Positions 50,701 through 64,000 of a stretch of 64,000 bases of DNA are shown here, one piece after another. Under the pieces are notes generated by a model that did no database searches, was not told where the DNA came from, and saw nothing but the letters and a program-made list of their open reading frames with translations. Location of the stretch: contig NC_029521.1 in the NCBI RefSeq assembly GCF_001577835.2, positions 28,893,559 through 28,957,558 on the forward strand. Direction: 5' to 3'. Numbering within the stretch: the stretch's first letter is position 1; each line of letters starts with the position of its first letter. A program made the position numbers and the translations under genes. This DNA comes from Coturnix japonica. Lineage: Eukaryota > Chordata > Aves > Galliformes > Phasianidae.

Positions 50701-53700
50701 TTTTTCTTCAACTTTTGGCAGCTGGTGTGAAACTTTTGGACTGGTCATAGCTCTCATGGTGGCTGATAGGCAAAGAAGACTCTTCAGAATGAATTTTCTG
50801 TGTTTTAAGATATTCCAGCCTCCTCTTTAGGATGCAGTTGAAAGGGTTTGTCTTTATATTTCCCTAGTGAAGTGTCAGCCCCTCTCTGAGCATTTTTATG
50901 CCACAGGTGCTCACCTTTTTCTATGAGGTTTATTCATTACTCTGTGGTTATGGATTACTGAAGTCATAGATCAAGCAGAGTGGAAAGAGTGTGTATAATG
51001 TTAATCTAATTTACTTCTTAATATAAAAATATTTCATACCTACTTTTTTTTTTGTGAGGACAAATGTGATAGATTTTTCTTCACGAGAACTCTGAAAATG
51101 CTCATTTATTTGTGCTTGCTTACCTCTCAAAAGCTTAGAGCTTACAGCTTAATAAACCTGGTGAATGCAGCACTAGAGGTAAAAACATAAATGTTGCACA
51201 TTGAAGATGTTTTGTGTTAAATGCATTCTGCAGTGCCACTAAACACGATGCTGCCAATGATAGAAGTGGGGCTAGTGATGGGAAAGCGGCTTGTGCGCTG
51301 AGGCCGAGCTTTGTCTGGGCTGCTGTTGACGTGGCTCTTTTTCCTCTGCTCAGACACGGGGAGCTGGCGGGGGTCCCTGTGCTCTGAAAAGAGAAATTTG
51401 TTTTGTTCTGGCATTAGGAGGCTTCACTCATGTGACACCGCTTTGGCTTAGCGCCTCTGGGCTGCATTTGGTCACTGTCACTGTTGTGCTTTGTTACAGA
51501 GCTGTTGTAACAGTGGTTGTGTCGCGGTCATCTGCTGAGATCTGGGAAATCCCATTTCTCTGCTTTGGCTGCCATTTTGCCCAAGCTGTTGCAAATGTTT
51601 TTACCATAATCAGGTCAATGGGAGTTTTGTTACAAACTGAAGCGGGGTCAGACTTCATTCTTTGGCTTTTGCCTGGCAGCCGCTATTGGAGCCAAAAGGT
51701 TAAGGAAGGCCGTGTGGGTTGGTGTGGTTATGGTCTGCCAAATCAAGGCTCCATGTTACTGCACATACAGATAATATTTAGTGTGAATGTCAGCTTCATT
51801 ACAGATGCAGAACTAAATGCTTGGCCTTTGAATTTAATGGGAGTTTTGCCATTGATATCAAGCAAGCCAAATTTTCTTCCAGGAAATGTTGATAATGTAT
51901 CCGTGAGACATCTGTGGTTGGAAGAATTATGGAAATAGCTTGTTTTCCAAAAGCAGAGTAACCCCTCCTGTGGGGTCAGGCCTGCTTACGGTTTCCAGAG
52001 GCAAGCAGAAGAGTAAATGTTAGATAATGAGTGATCTCTTGATCCTGAATTTCTGTTTGCCTCTGTTGAAGAAAGCAAATGCAATTTTATGTGTTGATTA
52101 AGTGAAATAACTGCTTTATTATTTTTCCTATGTTCTCATTAACTGTTCCTCCTACTGAGATAATTTCACCTTAACTTTGAAAGTTTCCAGAAGGATAACT
52201 TAAGCTCTTTCCTTTGATAGTGGTGAAGCAGGCTGCACCTTTTGGAACCATTTTGCAGTGTGTTCGGAAGGACAGTGTGATTATGGCAATAAAATCCAGT
52301 ATCTATTAACATAATAATTACTTCAATTAAATTTTTTAGGACCTCTGAAACAAGAGGTGAATTTAGTATGACTGCACTGTATGTGCATAAAAGGTAGCAT
52401 CTTGTTTTAGAGATCAGAAAAACATTGCATGGTCTGAGCTGTTGCTTATATTTACAAATTACACACAGTCGAACTACTGAATATCGGTGTTTACTTAATT
52501 GTTATTTCTACACTCTTGGTTACTTTCAGTTGTGTCCTTTATTGAATAAGTCATGAAGTTTTATGCAAGCAGAGCAACAGTCCCAGCCCTGGCAGTGTGT
52601 GATGGCTGGTGGGGATCTGCTCCAGTCCACCTGAATATGGTGAGAATCACTCATTATTGTGTTGCACAGTTGTAAAACCAAGCTCATAGACATCTGCATG
52701 TAAGTGGGGAATGTAGTGACCAGTTTATGTTCTGATTTGGGATAAAACCAAACCTGATACTCATCCTTCAACCTGCCCTAATGTATGAGTTCAGCACTGC
52801 ATCCGTTCTGCTTCAGTTTGGCAAGTTTGGTTACATTTTAATTGTGCTTGCAGAGGCTGAGGAGAGTGCCCAGAATGTGGGGGATAGAGGTCTGAAAGAG
52901 GAGGAATAGCTGAGTATCAGATTGAAAATTGCCTTCTTTCTCCTATGTGCCTTGTTGGTCAATGGCAAACAGCAAATTGTGGGGAGACTTTCACTGTCCA
53001 TGGAAAATGTGATTTCCTTGGTCAAAATGGCAAGAGGTTTTCTATTGCTTTACAGATTTTAATAATGCTTAATACTAACTATGAAAGTTGTCTTATATAA
53101 AGCACAGCGCTACTTACAGGGCAGTATTTGCTGCTGTTAAAGCATATCCAGTGATAGAGATCTAGATAAATATTACCAACCAGTCTTGTTTCCCCTGTTC
53201 TCATCAGGAATAGGGAGGGACTGAAGCCTGTGGCACCGTATGGCTGACTCTCTGGTGTTTTCTGCCCACTGCAACTGTTCTTCCCATGCATACAGCACTG
53301 ACTTTAGAGAAGTCTTTCAGAGAATTTATGTGGGGGAATTTGTCACTAGGTGGCAGAATCAGACTGTATTAGTACCACCATTTTTTAACGTTTTCTCCAC
53401 TTGGCTTCTTTATAGTCTGTAAATGTCTCTATGACTGTATCAAGCATTCCAAAATATCTCTATTTTAAAACAATTTCTAATAAACACAGCTCTTTCAGAG
53501 GAGCGATTTTGTGGAATAGCAGGTATAGCCTCTTGGATGTATGTTTATAGATGTGTGAGTCATGTTTCACTTTGAATTTGTGATTACTCTGCTCTTTGCT
53601 TCTGCATTTTGGAAGCATTTGAGTGCTCAGATTTGTAGATGACCTCTAAACAAAGGCATGTTTGTTCTTTGGCATTTTCTGAAGATATATAATATTCAGC

Positions 53701-55404
53701 TACTGCTTTAAGTACGTTTACAGAGGCATTAATATGCACAAATGTCTCTTCATGTCCAACTGCCATTTTTCATGCAAAAATGTCTAATACATAGGAAAGT
53801 TGAGGTTACTTATTTGTACCAGTGTGACCTCTGGTATAGTCCCTGCTGCACTGGTGTAAGAACAGCTTCTGCCTCGTTAGCTGAACCCTTCTGTGAGGGG
53901 TGTGAGCAGAAGTGAACGTGCCCTGCCCTGACTGGGGGGTGGCTATGGTAATATGCATGTTCTGGCTTTAATTTGTGACTTAGCTTCTATTGAGAAAGAT
54001 CATCGTGTTCCAACATAGGTTTGACAGATGCGTCGGTAAGGGAGCAGTGGTGCAGAACTTGAGGGTGTGTGATTTGGAAGGAGAATGGTTGTGTTTTGAA
54101 AGCTTTGCAGAAACTGATTTCTGAAACGTTTGGGATATTTCATGTTCATATGAGATGTTCTTTTCTGCTTTAGAGGACGTTTAAGTGTCATGTAGTAATT
54201 GGTTGTGAGCCAAGAAGGTCCTATGGAGTTTGATTTAAGGTCACTCAAGGAGCTTACGCTTATTGTCCTGTTATCTCTGTGTTCCTTGCTAGTGAATAGT
54301 ACAGGTTTTAATTTACAAGAACATCCTTAACTCCAGGATTCCTTGGGCAGATTTAAAAAATAGGAAGGCTCAAAGAATTTAACGTTTTTCCAAGCAGATG
54401 TGATGGAAATCACATAATACTAATACTCAGATTAATATGGACTATAATTACTGTGTAGATTACAGCAGTCTCTAAAGGGCTCTGTAGCATAATTTTAAAG
54501 GTGAAAAATAAACTGTTACTTGATTTTGTTTCTGCTCCTTCCTTCCCTTCTATTTTTTCCCCTAATTGTTTTGGTATATTGGAAGTTCAAAGGATGCGGG
54601 TGCAAAGGAAGCTCTGAACTTTTTATGCAGCTATTTTAGATGCTTTAGAAGAAGAATTTAATGATGACAGCAGAAATGTTTCTGTCAATGGAAGATACAG
54701 ACATGCGTGCCCTTTCCTGGGACTTTGTTAGAAAGCATTTCTATCGCTTTTCAGGTGTCTAAGACGCTGCTCAGTGAAAACCTTACCTCAAATGCATACT
54801 TATGGAGTGTTAAAAATGCAGTTGAAAAGGTGCTCAGTGGGAAGACACCAACTACAGAAGCAGTGTTAAACAAATAGAAGCAAGAGAAACTTCTGCAAGT
54901 GGCAGCTGTTCATCTATCAGGAGAATAATATTAAATTCATCAGTGATGAAAATAATAAATGGTTTTCTTTTCTAATTAATGCTCTGAGGCTTGAGTGATG
55001 TCTGCTTGGAATCGGGCACCTCATTTTCAAGTTTTCCAGAAGAAGAATTCTCTAATTCTGCATATTGGCAAGAAACCAGAGATTACTATTTCTTAAGCAA
55101 TATAACTACTTTTGAAGTATTACAGCACAAGTTGTACCCTTTATCCAGATCATTACAGGCAACATCTGACCCCAGGCATCACCTAAGTAAGAGATTTCCC
55201 TTACAAATTCTTACTCGTGGCTGGGCTGGAATGACTATGGGATAGCTATTGTGCTACTAGGTAAATTGTTGCAGAGATTTTGCTCTAGTTAAAACACGTG
55301 CCTTATTTCTGGTGCGTAGTTCATTAGCTTTCTTTTCCAACCTTTGCATCTTACTGTGTCTTTATCTTCTGCACTGAAGAACTGAGATCTCATCATGAGT
55401 AGAG

Positions 55405-55510
55405 TTATAGAACAAGAGAATCATTTGAGTTGGAAGAGAGCTTTGAAGGCCATCTGGTCCAATGACCCTACAGTGAGCAGGGATATCTTCAGCTCTTGTT
55501 TAGTCTCTCA
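55405..55510 (-). mobile_element. CR1 LINE 3'-end fragment
   Basis: Begins AGAGAATCATTTGAGTTGG, then GCCATCTGGTCCAATGACCC and CAGTGAGCAGGGATATC: antisense CR1 tail. Confidence 0.7.
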
Positions 55511-55698
55511 TTAGATTCTTTCTAACCATATTTAAATTTCTTTGAAGCATAAAGCAAAAATCTCTTTGAGTAGTTTTGCTGTGGGTTGTTGCATTGCAGG
55601 TTGCACCGTGTCAGTTCATAGCAATCCTTTGCTTGGTTTAACTTCCAGAAAGTCTTCATACCAACATGTTGTTCTCCACTAATATCTACCTATAGACT

Positions 55699-55743
55699 AT
55701 GTATGTGTTTCTGTATGTGTATACATACACATGCGTATATATG
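55699..55743. repeat. GTAT/TACA simple repeat
   Basis: Alternating purine-pyrimidine run with GTATGTGT and a small palindrome GTATACATAC. Confidence 0.6.
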
Positions 55744-56411
55744 GAAGAATTAAATAGCATAGGAAGGATAATTCAAGCTTGAAATAATTTGTTGTTCCAC
55801 CTGTTGGATTTTTTTGTTGTTGTTGTTTCTGATTGACATTCAGAGTATTTCAACTCTTGTTTTTTAAGATATTGCCTGCATATCCTATGCAATAAAGCAG
55901 GAGGTTTTAGTTTGTATTCAGCTGGGAAGAGGTCCAATAAATCAGAAAACAACTGCTCTGTTTGAAGGAAGTTTTCTCTCCCTCTTTGGTAAAGTACAAG
56001 AGAATTCTGTTTAAATGAAGCATGCAATTTTAATCAATTGTACCCTAAAATAAATAAGACAAACAGCTGCTGCTTGTTAATTACTGAATGTCTTCACCAA
56101 TGGACTCATCATTTATTCGCTGCTTTCAGTGCAGCCTTAAATTCTGTAAGTGAAGGTGCTATTGCCATGCTGTGTGACTGCTTGTACATTTGCAACAAAG
56201 CAGCTCAGATAATACATGGAGAATTTATTTCAAAAGACAATAACCTTCACCCTCACAGATTCATTGTTTTCATCTAATGATCAAGTTCCCTGAGAAAGGT
56301 CAGATTTTATGAAACCAAGAGAAAAGCGTGTTTAATATTCCTAGCTGAAAGCTGAATTTCTTGGTGACAATTATACCAAGCTGTGAAGTTTTCCCACTGT
56401 AAAAGCTTCTT

Positions 56412-56645
56412 GTGTAGAACTGTGGGCCCATGTGGGTTGGAAGGGACCTCCAGGCCACCCAGCCCAGCCTTCTGCTCAGAGCCCATCATCCAGGTGAAGC
56501 AGGTTGCTCAAGGTGGTTTCTTTCAGCTCTGAAGCTCTCTGAGGATGGAGATGCCACAGATCACCCCTTCTGCCCAGGTCCCAGCTGCTCTGGCCCTTGG
56601 CAAGCTTGGTGAGCCTCTACAGGGCTCACTGCAGCATATCAAGGT
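56412..56645 (-). mobile_element. CR1 LINE 3'-end fragment, longer
   Basis: GGGTTGGAAGGGACCTCCAG, then CCACCCAGCCCAGCCTTCTG, AGGTTGCTCAAGGTGG and GAGGATGGAGATGCCACAGA: antisense CR1 tail continuing into the region upstream of the 3' end. It has an atypical start without the ATAGAATCATAGAATGG word. Confidence 0.7.
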
Positions 56646-59600
56646 ACTTGTAATTAATTTATTTTCTTAGTCCTGATGTCTTTAATCAGCAGTTCTGTAT
56701 CCATCCCTTAGTTTAGGTTTTTACATGAATTGCCTCAATGAATCCACACTGGTGGCTCTGGGAGCTAGATGGCTCCCTGGGTAACCTTTATAAGGAAGTT
56801 CTTCAGAGATGTTTCAAGGAAAATATTAGACTTGAAAGCCATTTTTAAGCTCACATAATTTGGTATAAATAGGCACATCGCAATAGTGAGCAGAAGTAGG
56901 TAACAATCATTGTGCTTGATTGGCCCATTAGCAGTGATTTCAGACTGTAAAATGCAGTTTGTTTGGTTCAACTTGTTCATCTACTGACTTGGTATGTTAC
57001 TGGTCACCTTTCATATTAGAAATCAAGAAGGAAAAGGTATATAAGTGTTCCATACCTGTAATCTGTCTGACCCTGTCTTCACCTTCAATCTTTTGTTCTA
57101 CTCAATCAGTACATGCCATTCCCATCTTCAGCCTTTTCTCCCTTTTCCATACCTCTTCATCTCATCATATTTATTTCCCACAGGCTGTTACTTCTGTTGA
57201 CAGCCCCTCTTTTGGGCTGGTACATTGTCCTCTTCTGCTTTGTTCATTCCTTTTTTTGTCTTCCTCCCTTTTCTCTTGCTCCCCATTGCAAGTAGTTTTA
57301 GCACTAAGCAATACCTATATGCTCGGTTGTTGCATTCTTATTTTTGGTTTGCTCTTGCCTCTAGGGTTGTTCTTCACGGTTTGGATTTGCAGCTGTTATT
57401 TGTCCTTTCTTATTGTCTTTATTTCTCCACTTCAAACAAGGAGAGGCAGCTGTGGGCCTCTCCAGGTGACTCCAGGAATGTGCCAGTGTTGGGTATTTAG
57501 TTGAAAGGTACCTGCTTTGAGTTGTCTAGCTAGGAAACACTGATAACTATAAAATGAAAAGCCCAAATGTAGGGTCTGGTTTAGCTGAGCAAAGCAAAGT
57601 CAGAAGTAATTGTCCATTTCCAGGATGTAAGTGCTTTATTTGATCATCTGTTGTCTTTTTAGAGTATTTTAAGAGTTGCTGAAGCCATTTCAAAGCCACT
57701 GAAGAAGACAATACGTGAAGTATTTTCACTTATTTGTAGTACAAGCCCTTAGTGTGAGTGCTGTGTGATATAAAGGACTGCTGACTGATCACTGTGATAT
57801 AGGTCCTGTTGTTTGGGTAAGCAAGCTGGAAACCACTAAATATTAGAATACGGTATTGTGAAATACAAAGACTGACGTGCTACCGGTGGTAGGTTATTGC
57901 TGTGCTGCTGAAATGAATTTGCCCAACTTTGTATTCTATAGGAGAACTGATGAATAGAGAACAGCTCCTTCAGCTGTTGGTGTGCAGGATGAGTTGGCAG
58001 CCTGGAATACTTAGCAGAAAGGACAGGAGATGCTCAGGTCTACTGTAGCAGGTTAGTGTTAAATATATAGTGTCAATTTATGTTATTTGCACTATAATTA
58101 GTGTTACAGCTTTAATATTAATATAATATCTCTGTTATTTACATTGTAGTTGCCACAATAATGTTTTAATGCTATAAATGATGTGTTACTGTACTCTTTC
58201 AAATTTCATTTATCAGTATAATCTGAGGCTGTATATTCTTTTATGTATTCAGCTGCTATCTGCAGACTTATCTGAAACATACTCTGTTTTTTCTTAATGA
58301 CTTTTATTATCCACTTGCGAAAACACTGAAGGGAAAGCAAACAGATGTCCATCAGAAGAGTGGAAGTGGGAAGGTATATTGTATTTGTAATGCATGTTTG
58401 ATGCATAGACACTATACAATGCATGTATTTGTCACTTCAGGTCTTCTAGTTCCCTCCAACCTGGCTGGAGCTGCTCGAACTGACAGTGAAGTTGGTTGGC
58501 ATTGGCTTGTAGGCTGCTTGGAGAGGACGGTGATTTGTAGACAGGTAACGAGGAGTTGAGGAATGAAAACGTGCATGAGAAAATTGCGTGCCTGTGCTTC
58601 ATGTCTCTGTTGTGGAGGAAACTGGGGTTTGGTAACAGTTTCTGGGCTATTACTAAAGGTCATCACCATCCTGTACATGAAATAGCATTGGCTGCTGGCC
58701 CTATGCCTTTAACTGCAGACTCTTGGCTTCTGGCATCGCTGTTGTCTCTTACTCTATAAACCCAAAGAGATACTGATTGCTGCATTGTTTGACACCCATT
58801 CACCCCTAATGGTTGGCAATCACAGAACTGATGACTGTGGGGAGCCTGACAAACCTGATAACCTATATTTTAAACCCATATTCCTTCTGATTACTTTTTT
58901 TTCCTATTTTGGCTTTCTTTTTTTCTTTCCCCGGGGCTCTGCTCACCCATAGGAGTCATTTGTCCTTTGTGCAGCTTGGTGCTTCTCAGTAATACCTTCT
59001 CATGTTCTTGTACAGTCCTCATCTCTCGTGTTCTGGTGGGACTGCTGCTCAGCTTCTGTAGGGCTTTCCACTGGAGGAGGCATCTTTTGACTACTTGCTG
59101 TTGATTTGTCCAGCAGGATGAACAGCGTTCATACTTGCAGATTAATTCCCTTTATTTACTTTCTTTACTTCATATTTCGTGTATGTATTGATTTGGTGCG
59201 GAATGATTTGTATCAGTGACAGGATAAGCTGGTGTAATATTGTATTTTGAGTCACATTGTGCTTTGGTATATCCAAGACAACAAGCCTTTTCATGGGATT
59301 TTAACCGTAATGTAGCTGATGCTTTGCATATTCATTTCCATGGTGGTTGGTCTGCTTCCTGGTGGGATAAATATACCCTCGCGCTGGGAAAAGCACTGTG
59401 ATAAATACAAATTATTTCTCATTTGAAGAGTAAACAGAAAGCTACAACCACGGGTAACTGGGGCTTGGTTTTGAAGTGATTGACACAGGAATTTTGTTTG
59501 TCCAAGCAGTGCATTGAAGATTCATTAGTTGAGAGAGTCCTATGGTTTTGTTAATTGTAACTTCTGAGAGAGAACTGCAGATAATCAAGCACCAATCAGC

Positions 59601-59833
59601 GTTGGGTCTTTCTATAATACACGGGACCAGAAAGGATACTTCTCTCAGAAAAAAGAAGGGTTTCTGCATCAACATAGTGAGGTTTTTGGAGCATCTGTTC
59701 AGCTAATAGGAGAGAAATCCCCATTAAATTGAGGACTCTGTGTGAGAAAGGCATCAAAGTGTGCCCTGTAATAGCAGGAGGTGGGACTCAACAAACTTAA
59801 AGTTCACTTTAAGTCAGGAATTCTTCAATTTTC

Positions 59834-59875
59834 AATATACATGCATGTATGTATATACATATATATGAACATATA
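59834..59875. repeat. TA/TGTA simple repeat
   Basis: Alternating TA, TG and CA steps (ATATACATGCATGTATGTAT and onward). Confidence 0.75.
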
Positions 59876-59969
59876 GTATCATGTGAAATGTGCAGCGGAA
59901 TAAAGGGTGATAGTAGCAAAGTTGTCACGATATCTGATTTTTTTCCTAATTAAGAAAATAAGAAATAGA

Positions 59970-60022
59970 ATATTTCCTTAGCGTTATTATATTATGGATA
60001 TTTCCTTAGCGTTATTATATTA
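59970..60022. repeat. Tandem duplication of a 25-base word (28-base period)
   Basis: The word at 59970-59994 (starting ATATTTCCTTAGCG) recurs without change at 59998-60022, separated by TGG. Confidence 0.9.
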
Positions 60023-61119
60023 ATAATATATACTGTCTTATAAAATATTATTACTCTATTACTTTATAGAATCATAGAATCAGCAGGGCTCGAGATAATG
60101 CTTGACAGGAGAGCTGATGGAGACATTAAACAGCTGGTGAGAGCTGTTCCACACTCACACTCTTGACTAAATTGAGGCAAGCAAAGAACTATCATGGAAT
60201 CCTGTCTGCTGGTTTTATTTTAGTGCCACTAACCTCCAGCAATAGGCAGTACAGAGATGTAGGAATAAGCCTCTGGGGAGCAAAAGCATCTTAAATACGT
60301 TTGCTATTTAAGTATGTAGAGGGTGTTTTAAGAATGTACCCAAGTAGAAAGAAACCTATTTTCAGAGCCACAGTTTGTATCTTTTGAGATAGAGATCTGA
60401 CTCCAGGTCCTTAAGGTTTTGATAGTTTCCAGCTGACATCTGGAGACATAAAGATAATGTCCTTGCACCAGATCAGGAGATGAGAATTCAGTAGGAAGAA
60501 GGCTGGTGTCTGGTGTAAATTTGGGTGTTGTAATGACATCCCCTTCTGGAACTGCTGAGTAGTTAAGGCAGTAGAAAGTCAAGAGCTGAGCATGGATCTC
60601 TTGGCATTTGTTTTTGTGCTCTTATCACTTGTCTTTCTGTCCTTTGAAGTGAGGTGACCCTCTGAGGGATTTCAGAAAGCTATGAGCAGTACATTAAGCT
60701 TTTGAAGTATGTTCACAGTGTTATTCCCTGTCTTTTCAATGTCAGGTATCTTCATATCCCTCACATTCTGCCATCAGGCTGCCACTGGTACATTTTTACT
60801 CGTCAGAAGTTTACACGGTAGTGAATACATTTAATATTCTCTGAGCAGAGACAATGATGTCCTGGGTTTGCAGCAGGCTGGTTTCTTTTTCTTCTGTGTT
60901 TTTGATGTTTCAGCCTCGTGGTAGGTAAGTCCCCGAGATCACAAGGTTCTTCTCAGGAAGCTGGAGGTCTGCGGGTCCTGTAGCTCCCACTGGCTGCAGA
61001 TGGAGGACACTGTCTCTTTACTGAATGGATAATGAACGGTGGCTGTAAGGTAGGTGTTTATCTGTACATCTTGCATTGTCCTGAATGCTAAGAGGTTAGT
61101 CGTAGTCTTTTACATTTGT

Positions 61120-61265
61120 GTTAGAATCACAGAATGCCCTGAGTTAAAAAGGAACTCAAAGATCATTTGGTTTCAACCCCTGTAACACAGGCAGGGTCAC
61201 CAACCTCTAGACCAGGTTGCCCAACTCCACATCCTGCCTGGCCTTGAATGTCCTGCAATGGTACA
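61120..61265 (-). mobile_element. CR1 LINE 3'-end fragment
   Basis: Begins TTAGAATCACAGAATGCCCTG, then AGATCATTTGGTTTCAACCC, CAGGCAGGGTCACCAACCTC and CCTGCCTGGCCTTGAATGTC: antisense CR1 tail, moderately diverged. Confidence 0.8.
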
Positions 61266-64000
61266 TTTCTGAATCCTCTGGATAAAAGTATTGTTGCTGC
61301 TTATTGGGCACTTATTGCCTGAAAGAACAGTGACAGCGATGTGGTTTCAGAAGACTAAAGAACAGTGAAAATGTCTGAAAAATGGGGATTTATGTGAAAC
61401 CCTGCCAGTGTTATGGGAACAAACAGAATAACCTCTAAGACAGCGTTGCCTTTCATTGCAGTGGTTCTGTAATTAGACCTCTTCTCTTTAGCTTTATTTC
61501 ATTAATGGGAAAATAGTAGTTTTTTAATAGAGAACAAGGGATAAGGGAATTTGTCATATTAGTAGCTGATAAAGGATTTGAGAGGGAGTCTAAAACTGGA
61601 ACTGTAAAAGTATGGTATTTGCTTTTACCTGCAGGCATCTATGAAACAAGAGATGGGCAGAATTGTCTTGTTTTGGTTTAATATTAGAGACACAAACACG
61701 CATAAGTGAATGAAATTGGACATATTTAGTAATGGCTCAATAAATATTAGCAAATGGGTGGCACAATTTAATCAGAGTGGTTGCAGTTGATAAGGTGCTG
61801 AAAAGCTCTGATTGAGACTGCTGGGAGGCTAAATGAAAAGCTGAAGATTTGGAGATAAGGATTGATGGACATAATGTTATTATAATTGGGAATAGTAGAG
61901 AACGTAAAGCACTGAGAAATTAAATTGATGACCTGTAAAACAAGCTTAGATGAAGAAAAAATCAGGTTGATAAAAGCTCCTGCAGGCAAAGCACAGGGCA
62001 AGAGAAGAGAGTGTGTTGGATAAGCTTAAATTTTGCCCAACTGCTTTCTTAAGTAGTTGGGATAATATGGATTTGGGAAGTGTTGTAATAGTGTAGGTGT
62101 CAATCAAAATCTCTGTTCTATGGAGATTTGACATTCCCTTGAGAGTACTGCAAACTGTATTTAAGCTGCTACACATGAAATGCTGCATTCTTTTTTTCTT
62201 CTCTGTTGCTTCACTCTGATCTTCAGGGCTTCTTATTTCTTTCATGGTTGCCCCTTTAGTAAACCAAAAATCAGCATTTCTTATCCAACGTGGCATTAAC
62301 ACTCATCTTCAGGTTTTTCAGGGAGTCATTTCTTCAGCTCAAATCATGAGCACAATCCTGGTGCAGCAAAGTGTTCTGTTGTGGGATCAAAGGATATCCA
62401 CTGTATCAGGGCATCGAGTATTCCTTCAGGAAAGCATAGTAGACTCCAATTAACTTGATTTATCTTTGGGGGCAAAAAAATGTGTTCATCTTTTTGGCTT
62501 TCAGAATGGAAAAAGTCATTTGCAACTCTACCAGAAAAACAATTGGATATAAATTACCTGGGGTCATCCAAGGCAAAATTTCACTTTGCTCTGTCTGCCA
62601 GTGACACTGATGGGGAGGTGAAATGAGTTCCCACTATTGAATTCTACTCAGAAAAAGGCACCGTTCATTTTAAAGTAAAAACATTATTTCTTTTCTTTTA
62701 GCTTAGCCTAGTATTAAATAATATCTTAATCTACTTTAAAATATTGTACTGTTGTACATAGAATATTTTTCTGTGTAGTGCACTCGTTCTAACTCATAAG
62801 GCAACTCATTAAATAGAGGGAATAATATTTTTATGTCGAGACAATCTTAATAGCAGGCCATATAGATTGCATGGAAATAGAGAAACGGTGAATAACTGTT
62901 ACAGAGTCATCGTGTCATTATCAAATTGCATTAAATTTGCACAGTGGGAAGGCAGCTTAGAAGGTCATAGAAGGACACACAGCTTTGGGAACAGTCTGAA
63001 TGTTGAGTTGACTCATCTAAAGCACCGTTATGTATTTGATGGTTTCCTTCATGCTGTAGCAGAAAATAATGTTTAATACTGTGTTGCCATGATGCGTTCT
63101 TTATTTGTTCTCAGCTCTGCCTGTGTTTGCAGGACAGTCAGTGCAGCCAGTGGCTTTCTGAATGAGGTGTTTGCATTGGTTTAATATGATGTGCTAAGGG
63201 CAACATCAACCCTTTTTCAGTGCTGTTAAACAGAAGGAAAATACTCTTGCTGTATCTGCATATGCAAACAGTTGCAACATGCCAGTGTAAAGCATGTGAA
63301 CGCAAAGGCAATCTGTTGCTTTTTCTTTCTTTGGTAGATGAATTTGAAGCGGGGAGAACTTACATGAAAGAAGATGTCCTTTTTCTCTTAGCGTGTTGCA
63401 TTCTTGTGAAAACTCTTGCATTTTCTTAACTATATGGGTGATTATGTAGGCAGAGCACCAGCGTAATTAAGAATGTGCTTCTGGAGAGAGAATACTTAAT
63501 AATAAGCAGACGGCTCAGCTACTGCATTCTCAGATTGTGTTTGCTTGAAGTAACTTCAACTGGAAGATCCCACAAGAAACACACATGTACCTTAGTTAAA
63601 ACACACAGCATTGGTGAAAACCAGGGCAAAGATGGTGAGAAGCCAACTAAGGTTGGCTGAAGGTTTTGTTGTAAATGAATGGCTTGTAGAAGCAGCGTGC
63701 TGGTATTCCCACAGAGCCACATGTTCTGTCACAGCACATTGAACATTAAAGTTATTTGCAGTTCTTACCACTGCGCCTTTTGAAACTAAAGGATGCATTG
63801 TGTTTTCAGACAAACTCTACTTATTTTTACTTCTAGAGGGGAAGGAAAAAGAGAAGATGCTGGAAATGGAACAAATCTTTATTGTGAGAATGCCATTGGA
63901 ATTCTACTTCTGATCTGGCTTAATTCAAAGAGCTCAAAACTTGATGTCAACGTGTTTTCTTTAACACTTCTCTCTGAAGGGATTCTGTTGAAGGGGCAGC

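Larger units (their letters stand above)
49600..64000. other. Gene-free stretch: long 5' intron of DHX32 or intergenic DNA
   Basis: About 14 kb in which I recognise no exon on either strand. I looked for FANK1 (fibronectin III and ankyrin repeats), the neighbour of DHX32 in human, and saw no ankyrin-type coding string. No CpG-rich promoter-like segment stands out. A short GGA repeat lies at 50010-50027. AT-rich DNA with TA/GTAT simple repeats lies at 55699-55743, 58040-58160 and 59834-59875. CR1 pieces are listed separately. Confidence 0.5.

Noticed and set aside
51432-51938. 168-codon plus-strand frame
   Set aside because: Longest frame of its area but hydrophobic at random, with no family resemblance or exon signals.
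56959-57504. 181-codon plus-strand frame rich in Ser, Leu and Phe
   Set aside because: Arises from a T/C-rich stretch read in a frame with few stops; low complexity rather than a membrane protein.
60064-60090. TATAGAATCATAGAATCAG, like a CR1 terminus
   Set aside because: Only the terminal word is present and the following DNA does not match CR1.

Overview
The window is vertebrate nuclear DNA, almost certainly from a galliform bird such as chicken. Genes are split into short exons with GT-AG introns, and CR1 LINE 3' ends are scattered on both strands, several close to one another in sequence. The order EDRF1 - UROS - BCCIP - DHX32 matches the human 10q26 block. All gene calls come from splicing exons by eye and comparing with remembered vertebrate proteins. 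Every exon listed joins its neighbour in phase.

Layout. (1) 338-15376, plus: the last 19 coding exons of EDRF1 (978 residues and stop); the gene starts left of the window. Its poly(A) signals lie at 16006-16044. (2) 19362-24573, minus: all nine coding exons of UROS, the fourth enzyme of haem synthesis (269 aa), converging on EDRF1. MMP21, which lies between these two genes in mammals, was not found. (3) 26362-29519, plus: complete BCCIP (300 aa, beta-type C terminus), head to head with UROS across a short GC-rich promoter region with a near-perfect NRF-1 site. (4) 29972-45137, minus: all 11 coding exons of DHX32 (749 aa), a DEAH-family protein whose helicase motifs are partly degenerate. BCCIP and DHX32 end about 100-150 bases apart. 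(5) 45138-64000: no coding gene recognised; only CR1 remnants, AT-rich simple repeats and small tandem duplications. It may be the 5' non-coding intron of DHX32, intergenic DNA, or both. FANK1, next to DHX32 in human, was not recognised here.

Functional links. EDRF1 is a regulator of erythroid differentiation and UROS makes uroporphyrinogen III for haem, so the left half pairs an erythroid regulator with a haem enzyme. BCCIP (genome maintenance, ribosome biogenesis) shares the UROS promoter region.

No new multi-gene system, CRISPR array, tRNA or rRNA was seen. The points most worth following are the apparent loss of MMP21, the G-rich (GGGTT)-type satellite early in UROS intron 1, the row of four tandem splice donors after BCCIP exon 1, and the pseudo-helicase character of DHX32.
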